DNA of 64,000 nt from Mycobacterium kansasii ATCC 12478 (GTDB taxonomy: Bacteria; Actinomycetota; Actinomycetes; Mycobacteriales; Mycobacteriaceae), in NCBI RefSeq assembly GCF_000157895.3, contig NC_022663.1, positions 5,704,001 to 5,768,000 of the forward strand. Direction: 5' to 3'. The notes beneath the pieces are model-generated. The model saw nothing but the letters and a program-made list of their open reading frames with translations. It did not search any database and was not told where the DNA came from. Positions 24,948-33,500 of the stretch are shown piece after piece. A program made the position numbers and the translations under genes. The first letter of the stretch is position 1; the number at the start of each line of letters is the position of its first letter.

Positions 24948-26498
24948 TTAGTCGTATCCGTGCCGCATGTCTTCGACGATGCGCGGGTTGTCGAGGGTCG
25001 AGGGCTCGAGCGGGCGCGGCGCCACGTCGCCCGGGAACACCGTGGCCGCATCGAGCACCCGCTGATTGAGGAAACGCAGCGACGGCGCGTCGCTCGGCAC
25101 CGTCGGCGCGGGGGCGCTGGACCCGCGGCGTGCCAGGACGAAGCCCCAGTCACCGAACGTGGGCACATAAACGTGGTAGGGCGTCACCGCGTACCCCGCG
25201 GCCTGCACCGACGACACCGTGCGCCAGAACGCGGTCCGCGTCGAGAACGGGCTGCCCGCCTGCACCACCATCAGTCCGCCGGGGGCCAGTGCACGGGCGG
25301 CCAGCGTGTAGAACTCGGTCGAATACAAGCGGGCCAGCACGGGCGTGTCCGGGTCGGGCAGGTCGGCGATGATCGCATCGAAGGTCCCCCGGCCCGGGCC
25401 GCGCAGCCAGCTCATCGCATCGTCGATCACGACGTGCACGCGCGGGTCGTCCAGCGAACCGCCGTTGGCCCCGCGCATGGTGGTGCGCGCCAATTCGACG
25501 ACCGCGGGGTCGAGTTCGACCTGAACGATCTGCTGCACACCGGGCTGGCGCAGTAGCTCGCGGGCGGCCAGCCCGTCGCCCCCGCCCAGCACCAGCACCG
25601 AACGGGCACCGGAGCCGAGCGCGGGATAGACCAGGCTTTCGGAGTAGCGGTACTCGTCCACGGTGGCGAACTGCAACCCGCCGTCGAGGTAGAGCCGCAG
25701 GTCGTCACCGCGCCGCGTCACCACGATTTCCTGATACGCCGTGTGCCGGTAGGCGATGATCGGGTCGGTGTAGAGCCGCTGCCGGCTGGTCGTCTCGATA
25801 CCGCGCGCACCCGCCAGCAGCGTCACCAGCAGCCCAAGGGCGGCGGTCAGCGCGCCCAGCGCCGTCACCAACTGGCGAACGCCGACGACGCGCCGCAGCA
25901 GGAAGACCGACACGACGGCCGCGGCCACGAGGTTGACGATGCCGGTGGCGGCCGCGCCGCGGATCATGCCCAGATGCGGCAGCAGCACAAACGGCCAACT
26001 GAGCCCGCCGAGCAACGCGCCCAGATAATCGGCCGCGGTCAGGTTGGCCAGCGTCCGGCCGGTGTCGGTCGCTTCGGCCACCCGGCCGCTCTGCAGCAGT
26101 GTCATCAGCAGCGGCACCTCGGCGCCAACCAGACCGCCGATCAGCGCGGTGCCCAGCGCCAGCACCCACAGCGATCCGCCGATGAATGCGAACGTCACAT
26201 ACAACGCCGCCGCCGACAGTCCACCGACGATGCCCAGCAGCACCTCCACGGTGATGAAGGTGATGGCCGCCCGCGCCAGCAGCGGCTTGACCAGCAGCGC
26301 GCCGGCGCCCAGCGCGGCGATGTAGCCGGCGACGATCAGCGACGTCGCGACGATGCCGCCGCCGTCCAGGCTGGCCGACAGGGTGAGCAGCGCGAGCTCG
26401 TAGACGATGCCGCAGGCCGCGCAGGCGGCGACGGCGGCCAGCAGCACCGCGCGCCAGCGCAGCGAGGCCGCAACCGGTGCCTGCTGTGTCGATGTCAT
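24948..26498 (-). CDS. speE: Membrane-bound spermidine synthase-like protein
   Basis: 516 residues (Rv2601 is 523). The N-terminal half has about seven membrane helices (WRAVLLAAVAACAACGIVYE and onwards to about residue 210). The C-terminal half is an aminopropyltransferase fold: SAM-type loop VLVLGGGDGLAARELLRQ, acidic VQVELDPAVVELAR, and IIADLPDPDTPVLARLYSTE with the likely catalytic Asp. It would transfer an aminopropyl group from decarboxylated SAM, but no AdoMet decarboxylase is nearby. The start overlaps the upstream gene by 4 bases. Confidence 0.9.
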   Translation of the reverse strand: MTSTQQAPVAASLRWRAVLLAAVAACAACGIVYELALLTLSASLDGGGIVATSLIVAGYIAALGAGALLVKPLLARAAITFITVEVLLGIVGGLSAAALYVTFAFIGGSLWVLALGTALIGGLVGAEVPLLMTLLQSGRVAEATDTGRTLANLTAADYLGALLGGLSWPFVLLPHLGMIRGAAATGIVNLVAAAVVSVFLLRRVVGVRQLVTALGALTAALGLLVTLLAGARGIETTSRQRLYTDPIIAYRHTAYQEIVVTRRGDDLRLYLDGGLQFATVDEYRYSESLVYPALGSGARSVLVLGGGDGLAARELLRQPGVQQIVQVELDPAVVELARTTMRGANGGSLDDPRVHVVIDDAMSWLRGPGRGTFDAIIADLPDPDTPVLARLYSTEFYTLAARALAPGGLMVVQAGSPFSTRTAFWRTVSSVQAAGYAVTPYHVYVPTFGDWGFVLARRGSSAPAPTVPSDAPSLRFLNQRVLDAATVFPGDVAPRPLEPSTLDNPRIVEDMRHGYD

Positions 26499-26989
26499 GA
26501 CAGCGCGGCGGCGATCACACCCCCGACGGCCAGCATCATCACCGCCGTGGCGAATGCCGCCGGATGTAGTGTCGGTTCCGCGACGTGCTCGCGGAAGCGA
26601 CCGGGAACGGCAATCTCGAGAATGACCAGTGCCGCCCCCTGCAGGGCCACCCCGATGCCTCCGTAGACCGCGACGTCGACCAGCCCCTGGCCCAGCTGGC
26701 TGGAACTGGTGTGAATGGCCGTAATGATGACGATGGCCAGAGCCGCATACATCGCCGAGGCCAGGACGACGGCGTTGGGCCGCCGATCGATGAACACCAG
26801 GCGGCGCAGGTTGCCCGGGGTCAGCACATCGACCATCAGGAAACCCGCGATCAGGACGGCGGCACCCACCAGGAAGTACAAGATGGTCGCCACCACGCCA
26901 TGCAGGATCGGGGTGATGTTGACGGTGCCGAAATCGACTCCCGTCTGATGAAACGCCTTTTGTAACGCCTGATGTAACGCTTGCTGCAC
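26495..26989 (-). CDS. DUF350 membrane protein, Rv2600-like
   Basis: 164 residues with four or five helices, including ILYFLVGAAVLIAGFLMVDV, LASAMYAALAIVIITAI and FATAVMMLAVGGVIAAAL. Pattern and partners fit DUF350 (YjfL-like). It is longer than annotated Rv2600 (133 aa) at the N-terminus; the Ala/Gln/His-rich first 20 residues may be outside the true start. Overlaps speE. Function unknown. Confidence 0.8.
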   Translation of the reverse strand: MQQALHQALQKAFHQTGVDFGTVNITPILHGVVATILYFLVGAAVLIAGFLMVDVLTPGNLRRLVFIDRRPNAVVLASAMYAALAIVIITAIHTSSSQLGQGLVDVAVYGGIGVALQGAALVILEIAVPGRFREHVAEPTLHPAAFATAVMMLAVGGVIAAALS

Positions 26990-27013
26990 GGGTGTCTCCT
27001 TTGGGTACTGGTC

Positions 27014-27445
27014 CTACTTGCTGCCGCCCGGCCCGCCGGGGCTGCCTCCGGAGCCGCCCGACGGAGACCCGGGGGTGAACCCCGGGCCGAGGAAGACGAA
27101 TGAGCCGTGGCTGTAGCCCGCGCTCAGGGGTTCGACGCGGATGCTGCACGGGTAGGAGCCGTCGGGGCCGACGATCACGATGTTGTTGCGGTAGCGCAGG
27201 TATTCGTTGTCGCCGCTGGCCGCGCGCGCCGCGGGGGCCTGATAGTGGGCCAGTGTGTCGGCCACCTGATGTGCTGATCCCGTGCAGAGGTAACGCGTTC
27301 CGTTGGCGTCGCGAGATTCTTCGCGATAGTGAGACGCGATATATGAGCTGATGTTCCGGTTCAGCAGCACTACTCCCGAGACCAGCGACACCGTGGCGGC
27401 GACGGCCAGCCCCCCGGCAATCAGAAGCAAGCGGTTGCGGCTCAT
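27014..27445 (-). CDS. DUF4247-like membrane-anchored protein, Rv2599-like
   Basis: 143 residues from the ATG at 27445, the same length as Rv2599; an in-frame GTG at 27454 is possible. One N-terminal helix (LLLIAGGLAVAATVSLVSGV), then an extracytoplasmic domain with Cys in RYLCTG and SYPCSIRV that could form a disulfide, ending in a Gly/Ser/Pro-rich tail. The ATGA overlap with the upstream gene shows coupling. Function unknown. Confidence 0.8.
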   Translation of the reverse strand: MSRNRLLLIAGGLAVAATVSLVSGVVLLNRNISSYIASHYREESRDANGTRYLCTGSAHQVADTLAHYQAPAARAASGDNEYLRYRNNIVIVGPDGSYPCSIRVEPLSAGYSHGSFVFLGPGFTPGSPSGGSGGSPGGPGGSK

Positions 27446-27945
27446 GGTTGCCACCGGCTTGCGGTGTACACCACCGAGCCGCCGGAGCCGGTCGGGTAGA
27501 GGTGCCAGGTCTGCCAGCGCCAGCCGGTGCCGTCGGGTTCGGCGGCCAGCGCGGTCAGCGCGGCGTCATCGCCGGGAAACATGCCGCCCAGCCACCCGTC
27601 GTCGCGCGCGCAGCGCCGGCGCAGCTCGTGGGCGAGACGGCGGAACGTCGACTCGTCATGGGTGTCGCTGCGGGATTCCAGCCGGTAGCCGGGAGCCTCG
27701 GTGTGCGCCGGCAGACTCGAGCCCTGATTGCGGGCCGAACAGGAGATCTGCTCGGAAAAGGCGGTGCCGCCGTGGTGCACGGTGATGACATGCGATGCCC
27801 CCAGCACGCCGAGCAGCAGGGTGCCGCCGTGGGGGTGGTCCATCCGATGGCTGGCCAGGGGCCGGGGCGGCGGCGCGTTGATGGCCAGCCGCAGCCGGGC
27901 CCCCGATACGTCAGCCGGAGCGACGGCGAGCTGATGAAGCGGCAC
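27442..27945 (-). CDS. DUF2617 family protein, Rv2598-like
   Basis: 167 residues (Rv2598, 164). Soluble. Recognisable blocks are MDHPHGGTLLLGVLGASHVI and GTAFSEQISCSA in the N-terminal half and GWRWQTWHLYPTG near the end. GTG start. Part of the conserved gene group with DUF4178, DUF4247, DUF350 and speE; function unknown. Confidence 0.8.
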   Translation of the reverse strand: MPLHQLAVAPADVSGARLRLAINAPPPRPLASHRMDHPHGGTLLLGVLGASHVITVHHGGTAFSEQISCSARNQGSSLPAHTEAPGYRLESRSDTHDESTFRRLAHELRRRCARDDGWLGGMFPGDDAALTALAAEPDGTGWRWQTWHLYPTGSGGSVVYTASRWQP

Positions 27946-27954
27946 CGATGGTCC

Positions 27955-28575
27955 TTATGCGGACGCCGGGGGAGCGGGGTAGACGGTCAGCTCGCCGGGC
28001 AGCACCGCTTTGCCGGTGGATATCTCCCAGGGCATGTCGGGTGCCCAACGCTCGAATGACAACAACGCGGTCTCGTCGGCCCCCCGACCGGCGCCGACGT
28101 AGTCGACGTAGTCCATCTCGCCACCCGCGGGCAGGCCCGTCGTCCCCTCCGTGGTGTAACCGGCATGCCCGCGCTCCGATTCGTGAAACGTCACACCGTC
28201 GAGCACCTGATCGCCGTCGGGTTGCACGGCGAGGTCGGTGCGTTTCACCCACATGGCCAGCTCGAGGCGTCCGTCGTCGTCTTCGACGCTGAACCACGTC
28301 GGCTGGTCGCCTCCCTCCAGCAAGTGCTCCCACCAGACGAACGGTCCCTCCCGGTAGGTGACCGATCCGCGAACCACATAGTCGACACCGCCGTAGCTGA
28401 CGATGGCGCCGGGGCCGAGCTGACGCGGGCCGAACTGAGGCATCGCGTTGAACGACAGGGGATCTTGGCGGCTGCCCGGCGGCGCGGCGGTCTTGGGCCG
28501 CTTGAGAGCGACGACGAGGACGAGAAGTGACGCGATGAACAATGCCACCGCGAGCACCACCAGCAGTGATCCCAC
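27955..28575 (-). CDS. DUF4178 membrane-anchored protein, Rv2597-like
   Basis: 206 residues (Rv2597, 206). N-terminal membrane helix LVVLAVALFIASLLVLVVAL, then a cytoplasmic or periplasmic domain with the DUF4178 features GPGAIVSYGGVDYVVRGSV and WWEHLLEGGDQPTWFSVEDD. First gene of the five-gene speE operon on the minus strand, so its upstream region (28576-28775) should carry the operon promoter, divergent from ruvC. Confidence 0.82.
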   Translation of the reverse strand: MGSLLVVLAVALFIASLLVLVVALKRPKTAAPPGSRQDPLSFNAMPQFGPRQLGPGAIVSYGGVDYVVRGSVTYREGPFVWWEHLLEGGDQPTWFSVEDDDGRLELAMWVKRTDLAVQPDGDQVLDGVTFHESERGHAGYTTEGTTGLPAGGEMDYVDYVGAGRGADETALLSFERWAPDMPWEISTGKAVLPGELTVYPAPPASA

Positions 28576-28731
28576 CCCAACCCTTCCCTACGGCGAGCCG
28601 ATGTGCGCCCTAACGTAACAGCTTTGTACCGGGCCGGCTCCGGATAAGAGGCATGCGACAGCGGCTACCTCCGGACGCGTGGTTAAACCGCGTGTCCTTG
28701 CCCGGCCCTGTCACACCCAGCCGCTAGGCTA

Positions 28732-28747
28732 TCGAACAGCTGTTCGG
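28732..28747. promoter_or_regulatory. LexA (SOS) box of ruvCAB
   Basis: TCGAACAGCTGTTCGG matches the mycobacterial LexA consensus TCGAAC-N4-GTTCGA at 11 of the 12 specified positions. It lies 29 bases before the ruvC GTG. SOS control of ruvC is established in M. tuberculosis. Confidence 0.88.
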
Positions 28748-28775
28748 TGCGAAAGGGCCCTGAAAGGTAAATGCG

Positions 28776-29330
28776 GTGCGGGTAATGGGTGTCGATCCCG
28801 GGTTGACGCGGTGCGGGCTGTCGCTGGTGGAAAGCGGGCGGGGCCGCGACCTCGTCGCGCTCGATGTCGACGTGGTGCGCACCCCCTCGGATACGGCGCT
28901 GTCGAAGCGGCTGCTGGCCATCAATGAAGCCGTCGAGCACTGGCTGGACACCCACCGCCCCGACGTGCTGGCCATCGAGCGGGTGTTCTCCCAGCTGAAC
29001 GTGACGACGGTGATGGGTACCGCGCAGGCCGGGGGGGTGATCGCCCTGGCGGCGGCCAAACGCGACATCGACGTCCACTTCCACACGCCCAGCGAGGTCA
29101 AGGCCGCCGTCACCGGCAACGGTGCCGCCGACAAGGCCCAGGTCACCGCGATGGTCACCAGAATCCTTGCCCTGCAAGCCAAACCGACACCGGCCGATGC
29201 GGCCGACGCATTGGCCCTGGCGATCTGCCATTGCTGGCGGGCGCCGATGATCGCCCGGATCGCTCGGGCCGAGGCACTGGCCGCACAGCAGCGCCACGCC
29301 TATCTGGCCAAGCTGAAGGCCGCGCGATGA
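28776..29330 (+). CDS. ruvC: Holliday junction resolvase RuvC
   Basis: 184-residue endonuclease. Acidic catalytic residues are in VMGVDPGLTRCG, LAIERVF and DAADALALAICH. GTG start at 28776. First gene of the LexA-controlled ruvCAB operon; its stop overlaps the ruvA ATG. Confidence 0.97.
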   Translation: MRVMGVDPGLTRCGLSLVESGRGRDLVALDVDVVRTPSDTALSKRLLAINEAVEHWLDTHRPDVLAIERVFSQLNVTTVMGTAQAGGVIALAAAKRDIDVHFHTPSEVKAAVTGNGAADKAQVTAMVTRILALQAKPTPADAADALALAICHCWRAPMIARIARAEALAAQQRHAYLAKLKAAR

Positions 29331-29914
29331 TCGCCGGGGTCCGTGGTGAGGTGCTGGAGGTGGCCCTCGATCACGTGGTGATTGAGGCGGCCGGTGTCGG
29401 ATACCGGGTCAACGCGACACCGTCGACGCTGGCGACATTGCGGCAGGGGACCGAGGCGCGGCTGGTCACGGCGATGATCGTGCGCGAGGATTCGATGACG
29501 CTGTACGGATTCGGCGACCGGGAAACTCGCGACCTGTTCCTGACGCTGTTGTCGGTCTCTGGTGTCGGTCCCCGCCTGGCGATGGCGACACTGGCCGTAC
29601 ACGACGCCGCGGCGCTGCGCCGGGCGCTGGCCGATGGCGACGTCGCGGCGTTGACGCGGGTGCCCGGTATCGGCAAACGCGGCGCCGAACGGATGGTGCT
29701 GGAGTTGCGCGACAAGGTGGGCCCGGCGGGGGCGGCCGCGCCCGCGCTCAACGGCAACGCGGTGCGGACTCCGGTGGTGGAGGCCCTCGTCGGCCTCGGC
29801 TTTGCCGCCAAACAGGCCGAGGAGGCCACCGACAAGGTGCTTGCGGCAGAACCCGGGACCACGACGTCGGGCGCGTTGCGGGCCGCCCTGGCATTGCTGG
29901 GTAAGGCGCGATGA
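29327..29914 (+). CDS. ruvA: Holliday junction DNA helicase subunit RuvA
   Basis: 195 residues. OB domain at the N-terminus (MIAGVRGEVLEV), two helix-hairpin-helix motifs (LLSVSGVGPRLAMATL and LTRVPGIGKRGAERMVLEL), and the C-terminal RuvB-contacting domain (VEALVGLGFAAKQAEEA). ATGA overlaps on both sides. Confidence 0.97.
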   Translation: MIAGVRGEVLEVALDHVVIEAAGVGYRVNATPSTLATLRQGTEARLVTAMIVREDSMTLYGFGDRETRDLFLTLLSVSGVGPRLAMATLAVHDAAALRRALADGDVAALTRVPGIGKRGAERMVLELRDKVGPAGAAAPALNGNAVRTPVVEALVGLGFAAKQAEEATDKVLAAEPGTTTSGALRAALALLGKAR

Positions 29915-30954
29915 GCGAGCCGGGCGACCGCGACGTGTCACCGGCCCTGGCCGTCGGCGAGGGCGATATCGACGGCAGCCTGCGGCCCCGCTCGTTACGG
30001 GAGTTCATCGGCCAGCCCCGGGTGCGCGAACAGCTCCAGCTGGTCATCGAAGGAGCCCGAAACCGAGGCGGCACACCGGATCACATCCTGCTGTCCGGCC
30101 CGCCCGGACTGGGCAAGACGTCGCTGGCGATGATCATCGCCGGCGAGCTGGGGTCCTCGCTTCGAGTGACGTCGGGACCCGCGCTGGAGCGCGCCGGCGA
30201 CCTGGCCGCGATGCTGTCCAACCTGGTCGACCACGACGTGCTGTTCATCGACGAGATTCACCGCATCGCCCGCCCGGCCGAGGAGATGTTGTATCTGGCG
30301 ATGGAGGATTTCCGGGTCGACGTGGTGGTCGGCAAGGGTCCCGGCGCGACGTCGATTCCGCTGGAGATCGCGCCGTTCACCCTGGTCGGTGCCACCACCC
30401 GTTCCGGGGCGCTGACCGGCCCGCTGCGCGACCGGTTCGGTTTCACTGCGCACATGGACTTCTACGAACCGGCCGAGCTGGAGCGGGTGCTGGCGCGCTC
30501 GGCCGGAATTCTGGGCATCCAACTGGGTGCCGAGGCTGCAGCGGAGATCGCCCGCCGTTCCAGGGGAACGCCGCGGATCGCCAACCGGCTGCTGCGGCGG
30601 GTCCGTGACTTTGCCGAGGTCCGCGCCGACGGCGTCATCACCCGCGATGTCGCCAAGGCGGCGCTGGAGGTCTACGACGTCGACGAGCTGGGCCTGGACC
30701 GGCTGGACCGCGCGGTGCTGTCCGCCCTGACCCGCAGCTTCGGCGGCGGCCCGGTCGGCGTCTCCACGCTGGCGGTGGCCGTAGGGGAGGAGGCGGCGAC
30801 CGTGGAGGAGGTGTGCGAGCCGTTCCTGGTGCGTGCCGGGATGGTCGCTCGTACACCGCGCGGCCGGGTGGCCACCGCGCTGGCCTGGACGCATCTAGGC
30901 ATGAGCCCGCCGGCCGGGGTCAGCGGGCTGGGCCAACCGGGGCTGTTCGACTAA
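29911..30954 (+). CDS. ruvB: Holliday junction branch migration ATPase RuvB
   Basis: 347-residue AAA+ motor. Walker A GPPGLGKTSLA, Walker B LFIDEIHRI, sensor 1 LVGATTRSG, arginine-finger region GPLRDRFGF, and a winged-helix C-terminal domain (GGPVGVSTLAVAVGEE). Convergent with the PE_PGRS gene, only one base apart. Confidence 0.97.
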   Translation: MSEPGDRDVSPALAVGEGDIDGSLRPRSLREFIGQPRVREQLQLVIEGARNRGGTPDHILLSGPPGLGKTSLAMIIAGELGSSLRVTSGPALERAGDLAAMLSNLVDHDVLFIDEIHRIARPAEEMLYLAMEDFRVDVVVGKGPGATSIPLEIAPFTLVGATTRSGALTGPLRDRFGFTAHMDFYEPAELERVLARSAGILGIQLGAEAAAEIARRSRGTPRIANRLLRRVRDFAEVRADGVITRDVAKAALEVYDVDELGLDRLDRAVLSALTRSFGGGPVGVSTLAVAVGEEAATVEEVCEPFLVRAGMVARTPRGRVATALAWTHLGMSPPAGVSGLGQPGLFD

Positions 30955-30955
30955 G

Positions 30956-32593
30956 TTACGGCGATCCGTTCGTCCCGTTGGCGCCGCCGAGTATTCCGCC
31001 GGTGCCACCGGTGCCACCGGTGCCACCGTTGACGCCGTTGCCACCGTTGCCGCCGAAGCCGTACAGCGCCGGCGTGAAGGCGCCGTTGTTGACGATGCCG
31101 ACGTTGCCGCCATCGCCGCCGTTGGCAGGACCGCCGGCGCCCTGACCGGCGTTGCCGCCGTTACCGGCGAAGTTGAGGGCGAGCAGGCCGCCGGCGTCGC
31201 CACCGGCACCGCCGTTGCCGCCGGTGCCCGTGACACTGTCGCCGCCAAATCCGCCGACACCGCCGACGCCCAGGCCGGTCAACGCCACGCCCTGGCCGGC
31301 CTGGCCGCCGGCGCCGCCGGTGGTCACGCCGAACCCACCCTGGCCGCCGCCGCCGCCGATGCCCGCACCGACGAGCGCGGCCGCCTCGCCGCCCTGGCCG
31401 CCGGCGCCGCCGACGTTGCCGGCACCACCGAGGCCACCGAAACCGCCGACGGCCACGCCGGCGAGTGTGCCCGCCACGCCGCCCGCGCCGCCCATGCCGC
31501 CCTTCGAGATGCCGTAGCCACCGAGGCCACCGGCACCGCCCTGCCCGTAGCCGAAGTTGGCGCCACCGGCGCCACCGGCGCCACCGTCACCACCGACACC
31601 GGTGGCGCCGGTGGCGGCGCCCCCGGCGCCACCGTTGCCACCCAGGCCGAACAGACGACCCCCGCCGACGCCGCCGGCACCGCCGTCACCGCCGGCGGTG
31701 TCACCCGCTCCGCCGGCTCCGCCGTCACCGCCGAGGCCGAACAGCAGACCCTGTCCCTGACCGCCTCCGCCCCCGGCGCCGCCGGTCAGGCCGGTCCCGC
31801 CGGCCCCGCCGTCACCGCCGGCAGTGCCGAGGGACAAGAGTGAGCCGGCGGCGCCGCCGGCGCCGCCGGCGCCGCCGGTACCCGAGGCAGCGGCACCGCC
31901 GGCCCCGCCGTGGCCGCCCCAGCCGAGCAATGGGGCGCTGCCGCCGGCGCCGCCGGCACCACCCGTCCCGCCGACAACGCTGGTGGCGCCGCCGGCGCCG
32001 CCGGCGCCGCCGTTGCCGATCAGCCAACCGCCGTTGCCGCCGGCCCCACCGGCGGCACCGGCCCCACCGCCCCCGCCGTTGCCGCCGTTGCCGATCAGGC
32101 CCGCGGAGCCTCCCGCACCGCCGGGCTGCCCGGCCGTCGCTTGGGAAAAGCCGTTTCCGCCGTTGCCGTACAAAATGCCCCCGGCACCGCCGTTAGGACT
32201 TGCCGCCGTCCCGTCCGCGCCATTGCCGATGAACGGCCGCCCGAACAACGTCTGGGCGGGCGCGTTGATGGCGCCCAACAGGCTCTGCTCCAACGTCTGC
32301 AACGGCGTGACATTAGCCGCCTCGGCGCCCGCATACGCCCCACTGGCCGCATTCAGTGTTTGGACAAAACTCTGATGAAGCTGCGCGGCCTGGGCGCTCA
32401 ACGACTGATATTGCGCGGCGTAGCCGTTGAACAGTGCCGTAATGGCCTGCGACACCTCGTCGGCACCGGCCGCCAGCACTCCTGTCGTGGACGATGCTGC
32501 CGCGGCGTTTGCCGTACTCAGCGACGTGCCGATTGCGGCCGCATCCTGCGCTGCCGTTGTCAGAAACTCCGGAACTGCGAACACAAACGACAT
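30956..32593 (-). CDS. PE_PGRS protein, PE_PGRS44-like
   Basis: 545 residues. PE domain 1-95 (MSFVFAVPEFLTTAAQDAAA, AGADEVSQAITALF). Linker ending in the conserved LFGRPFIGNGADG. Then about 400 residues of Gly-Gly-X PGRS repeats. The start at 32593 was taken at MSFV; an upstream in-frame start lacks PE character. Position after ruvB corresponds to Rv2591 (543 aa). Expected at the cell surface, exported by ESX-5. Confidence 0.95.
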   Translation of the reverse strand: MSFVFAVPEFLTTAAQDAAAIGTSLSTANAAAASSTTGVLAAGADEVSQAITALFNGYAAQYQSLSAQAAQLHQSFVQTLNAASGAYAGAEAANVTPLQTLEQSLLGAINAPAQTLFGRPFIGNGADGTAASPNGGAGGILYGNGGNGFSQATAGQPGGAGGSAGLIGNGGNGGGGGAGAAGGAGGNGGWLIGNGGAGGAGGATSVVGGTGGAGGAGGSAPLLGWGGHGGAGGAAASGTGGAGGAGGAAGSLLSLGTAGGDGGAGGTGLTGGAGGGGGQGQGLLFGLGGDGGAGGAGDTAGGDGGAGGVGGGRLFGLGGNGGAGGAATGATGVGGDGGAGGAGGANFGYGQGGAGGLGGYGISKGGMGGAGGVAGTLAGVAVGGFGGLGGAGNVGGAGGQGGEAAALVGAGIGGGGGQGGFGVTTGGAGGQAGQGVALTGLGVGGVGGFGGDSVTGTGGNGGAGGDAGGLLALNFAGNGGNAGQGAGGPANGGDGGNVGIVNNGAFTPALYGFGGNGGNGVNGGTGGTGGTGGILGGANGTNGSP

Positions 32594-32773
32594 CGAACCC
32601 CTCCCGAACCCGGTCACGTGACATAAGCCACAGCTGCAAGCAATGTCGGTAATTATCGATACTTCGGCAATCGTTGTCAGCGGTTTCTATAGATCGGGCA
32701 GTCATCGCGCGGCCGGGCGTTACATCGCCGGACCGTCGGGGTACCCAAGCCGGTACCTAATGAGGAGGCTGCC

Positions 32774-33454
32774 ATGAAGCACACAGAAGACCGCCCCGCA
32801 ACGCTGCGGATGCCGCGCTCCCGCGGAGTGGTGACCGGATTACTCCTAGTGATTCTGGGCGCCTGGGGTGCGCTGATTCCGTTCATCGGTCCCAGATTCG
32901 ACTTCGCCTATACGCCGGGCCAGGCGTGGACCGCCGCTCGGGGCTGGCTCGAGGTATTGCCGGGTGTCGCCGCGGCGGTCGGGGGTCTGCTGCTGATCAT
33001 TTCCGGCAACCGCGCTATCGCGATGCTCGGTGGCTGGCTGTCCGCCCTCGCCGGTGCATGGTTCGTGGTCGGCACCCAGTTCGCCCCGCTGTTGCGGATC
33101 GGCTCGGTGGGGGATCCGGTCGCCGTGACGGATCGCAAGCGCGCAGTGTTGGAACTCGCCTACTTCTCCGGCCTGGGAGTGCTGATCGTCTTCCTGGCCG
33201 GCGCGGTCCTGTCTCGCCTGGCGGTGCGGCTGGCCCGTGATGTCCGGCCGGCGCCGGTTACGGCGCCGGCTGAGGAACCGGTCGCTGCGGCGGACGCACC
33301 CGCTGCCGGGGCGTCGCCGGAACCATATTCGGACGCAAGGTATTCCGATGCCCTCACCATGCCGCGGGCACAAAAAATGCCGGCGGCGAGCAGCGAAGCC
33401 GCAAGCACCGAGCACCGCGGCCGGTTCCTGCGCCGTCACCGTGCCAGCGTGTAA
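32774..33454 (+). CDS. Four-helix membrane protein of unknown function
   Basis: 226 residues. Helices: VVTGLLLVILGAWGALIPFI, VLPGVAAAVGGLLLIISG, AMLGGWLSALAGAWFVVG and LAYFSGLGVLIVFLAGAVLS. The cytoplasmic tail (about 160-226) is rich in Ala/Pro/Glu and ends in basic residues. An ATGAGGAGGCTGCC leader provides a strong ribosome binding site. I do not recognise a family. Not at this place in M. tuberculosis as far as I recall. Confidence 0.8.
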   Translation: MKHTEDRPATLRMPRSRGVVTGLLLVILGAWGALIPFIGPRFDFAYTPGQAWTAARGWLEVLPGVAAAVGGLLLIISGNRAIAMLGGWLSALAGAWFVVGTQFAPLLRIGSVGDPVAVTDRKRAVLELAYFSGLGVLIVFLAGAVLSRLAVRLARDVRPAPVTAPAEEPVAAADAPAAGASPEPYSDARYSDALTMPRAQKMPAASSEAASTEHRGRFLRRHRASV

Positions 33455-33468
33455 GCCAGCGTGGAAGG

Positions 33469-33500
33469 CCGACTCAGACCCGACTCAGATCCGACTCAGA
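33469..33500. repeat. Three 10-bp direct repeats at a gene end
   Basis: CCGACTCAGA occurs three times with an 11-base period (33469, 33480, 33491), in the spacer between two convergent genes and just into the last codons of the reductase gene. Probably slippage-derived. Confidence 0.8.

Noticed and set aside
24948..27149. One 733-codon gene covering speE and upstream DNA
   Set aside because: The first 217 codons overlap the DUF350 gene in another frame and have no domain; the ATG at 26498 gives the family length.
31000..32200. Long open frames on the strand opposite the PE_PGRS gene (Pro/Ala- or Arg-rich)
   Set aside because: They are mirror translations of the GC-rich PGRS repeats, without a start context or domain.
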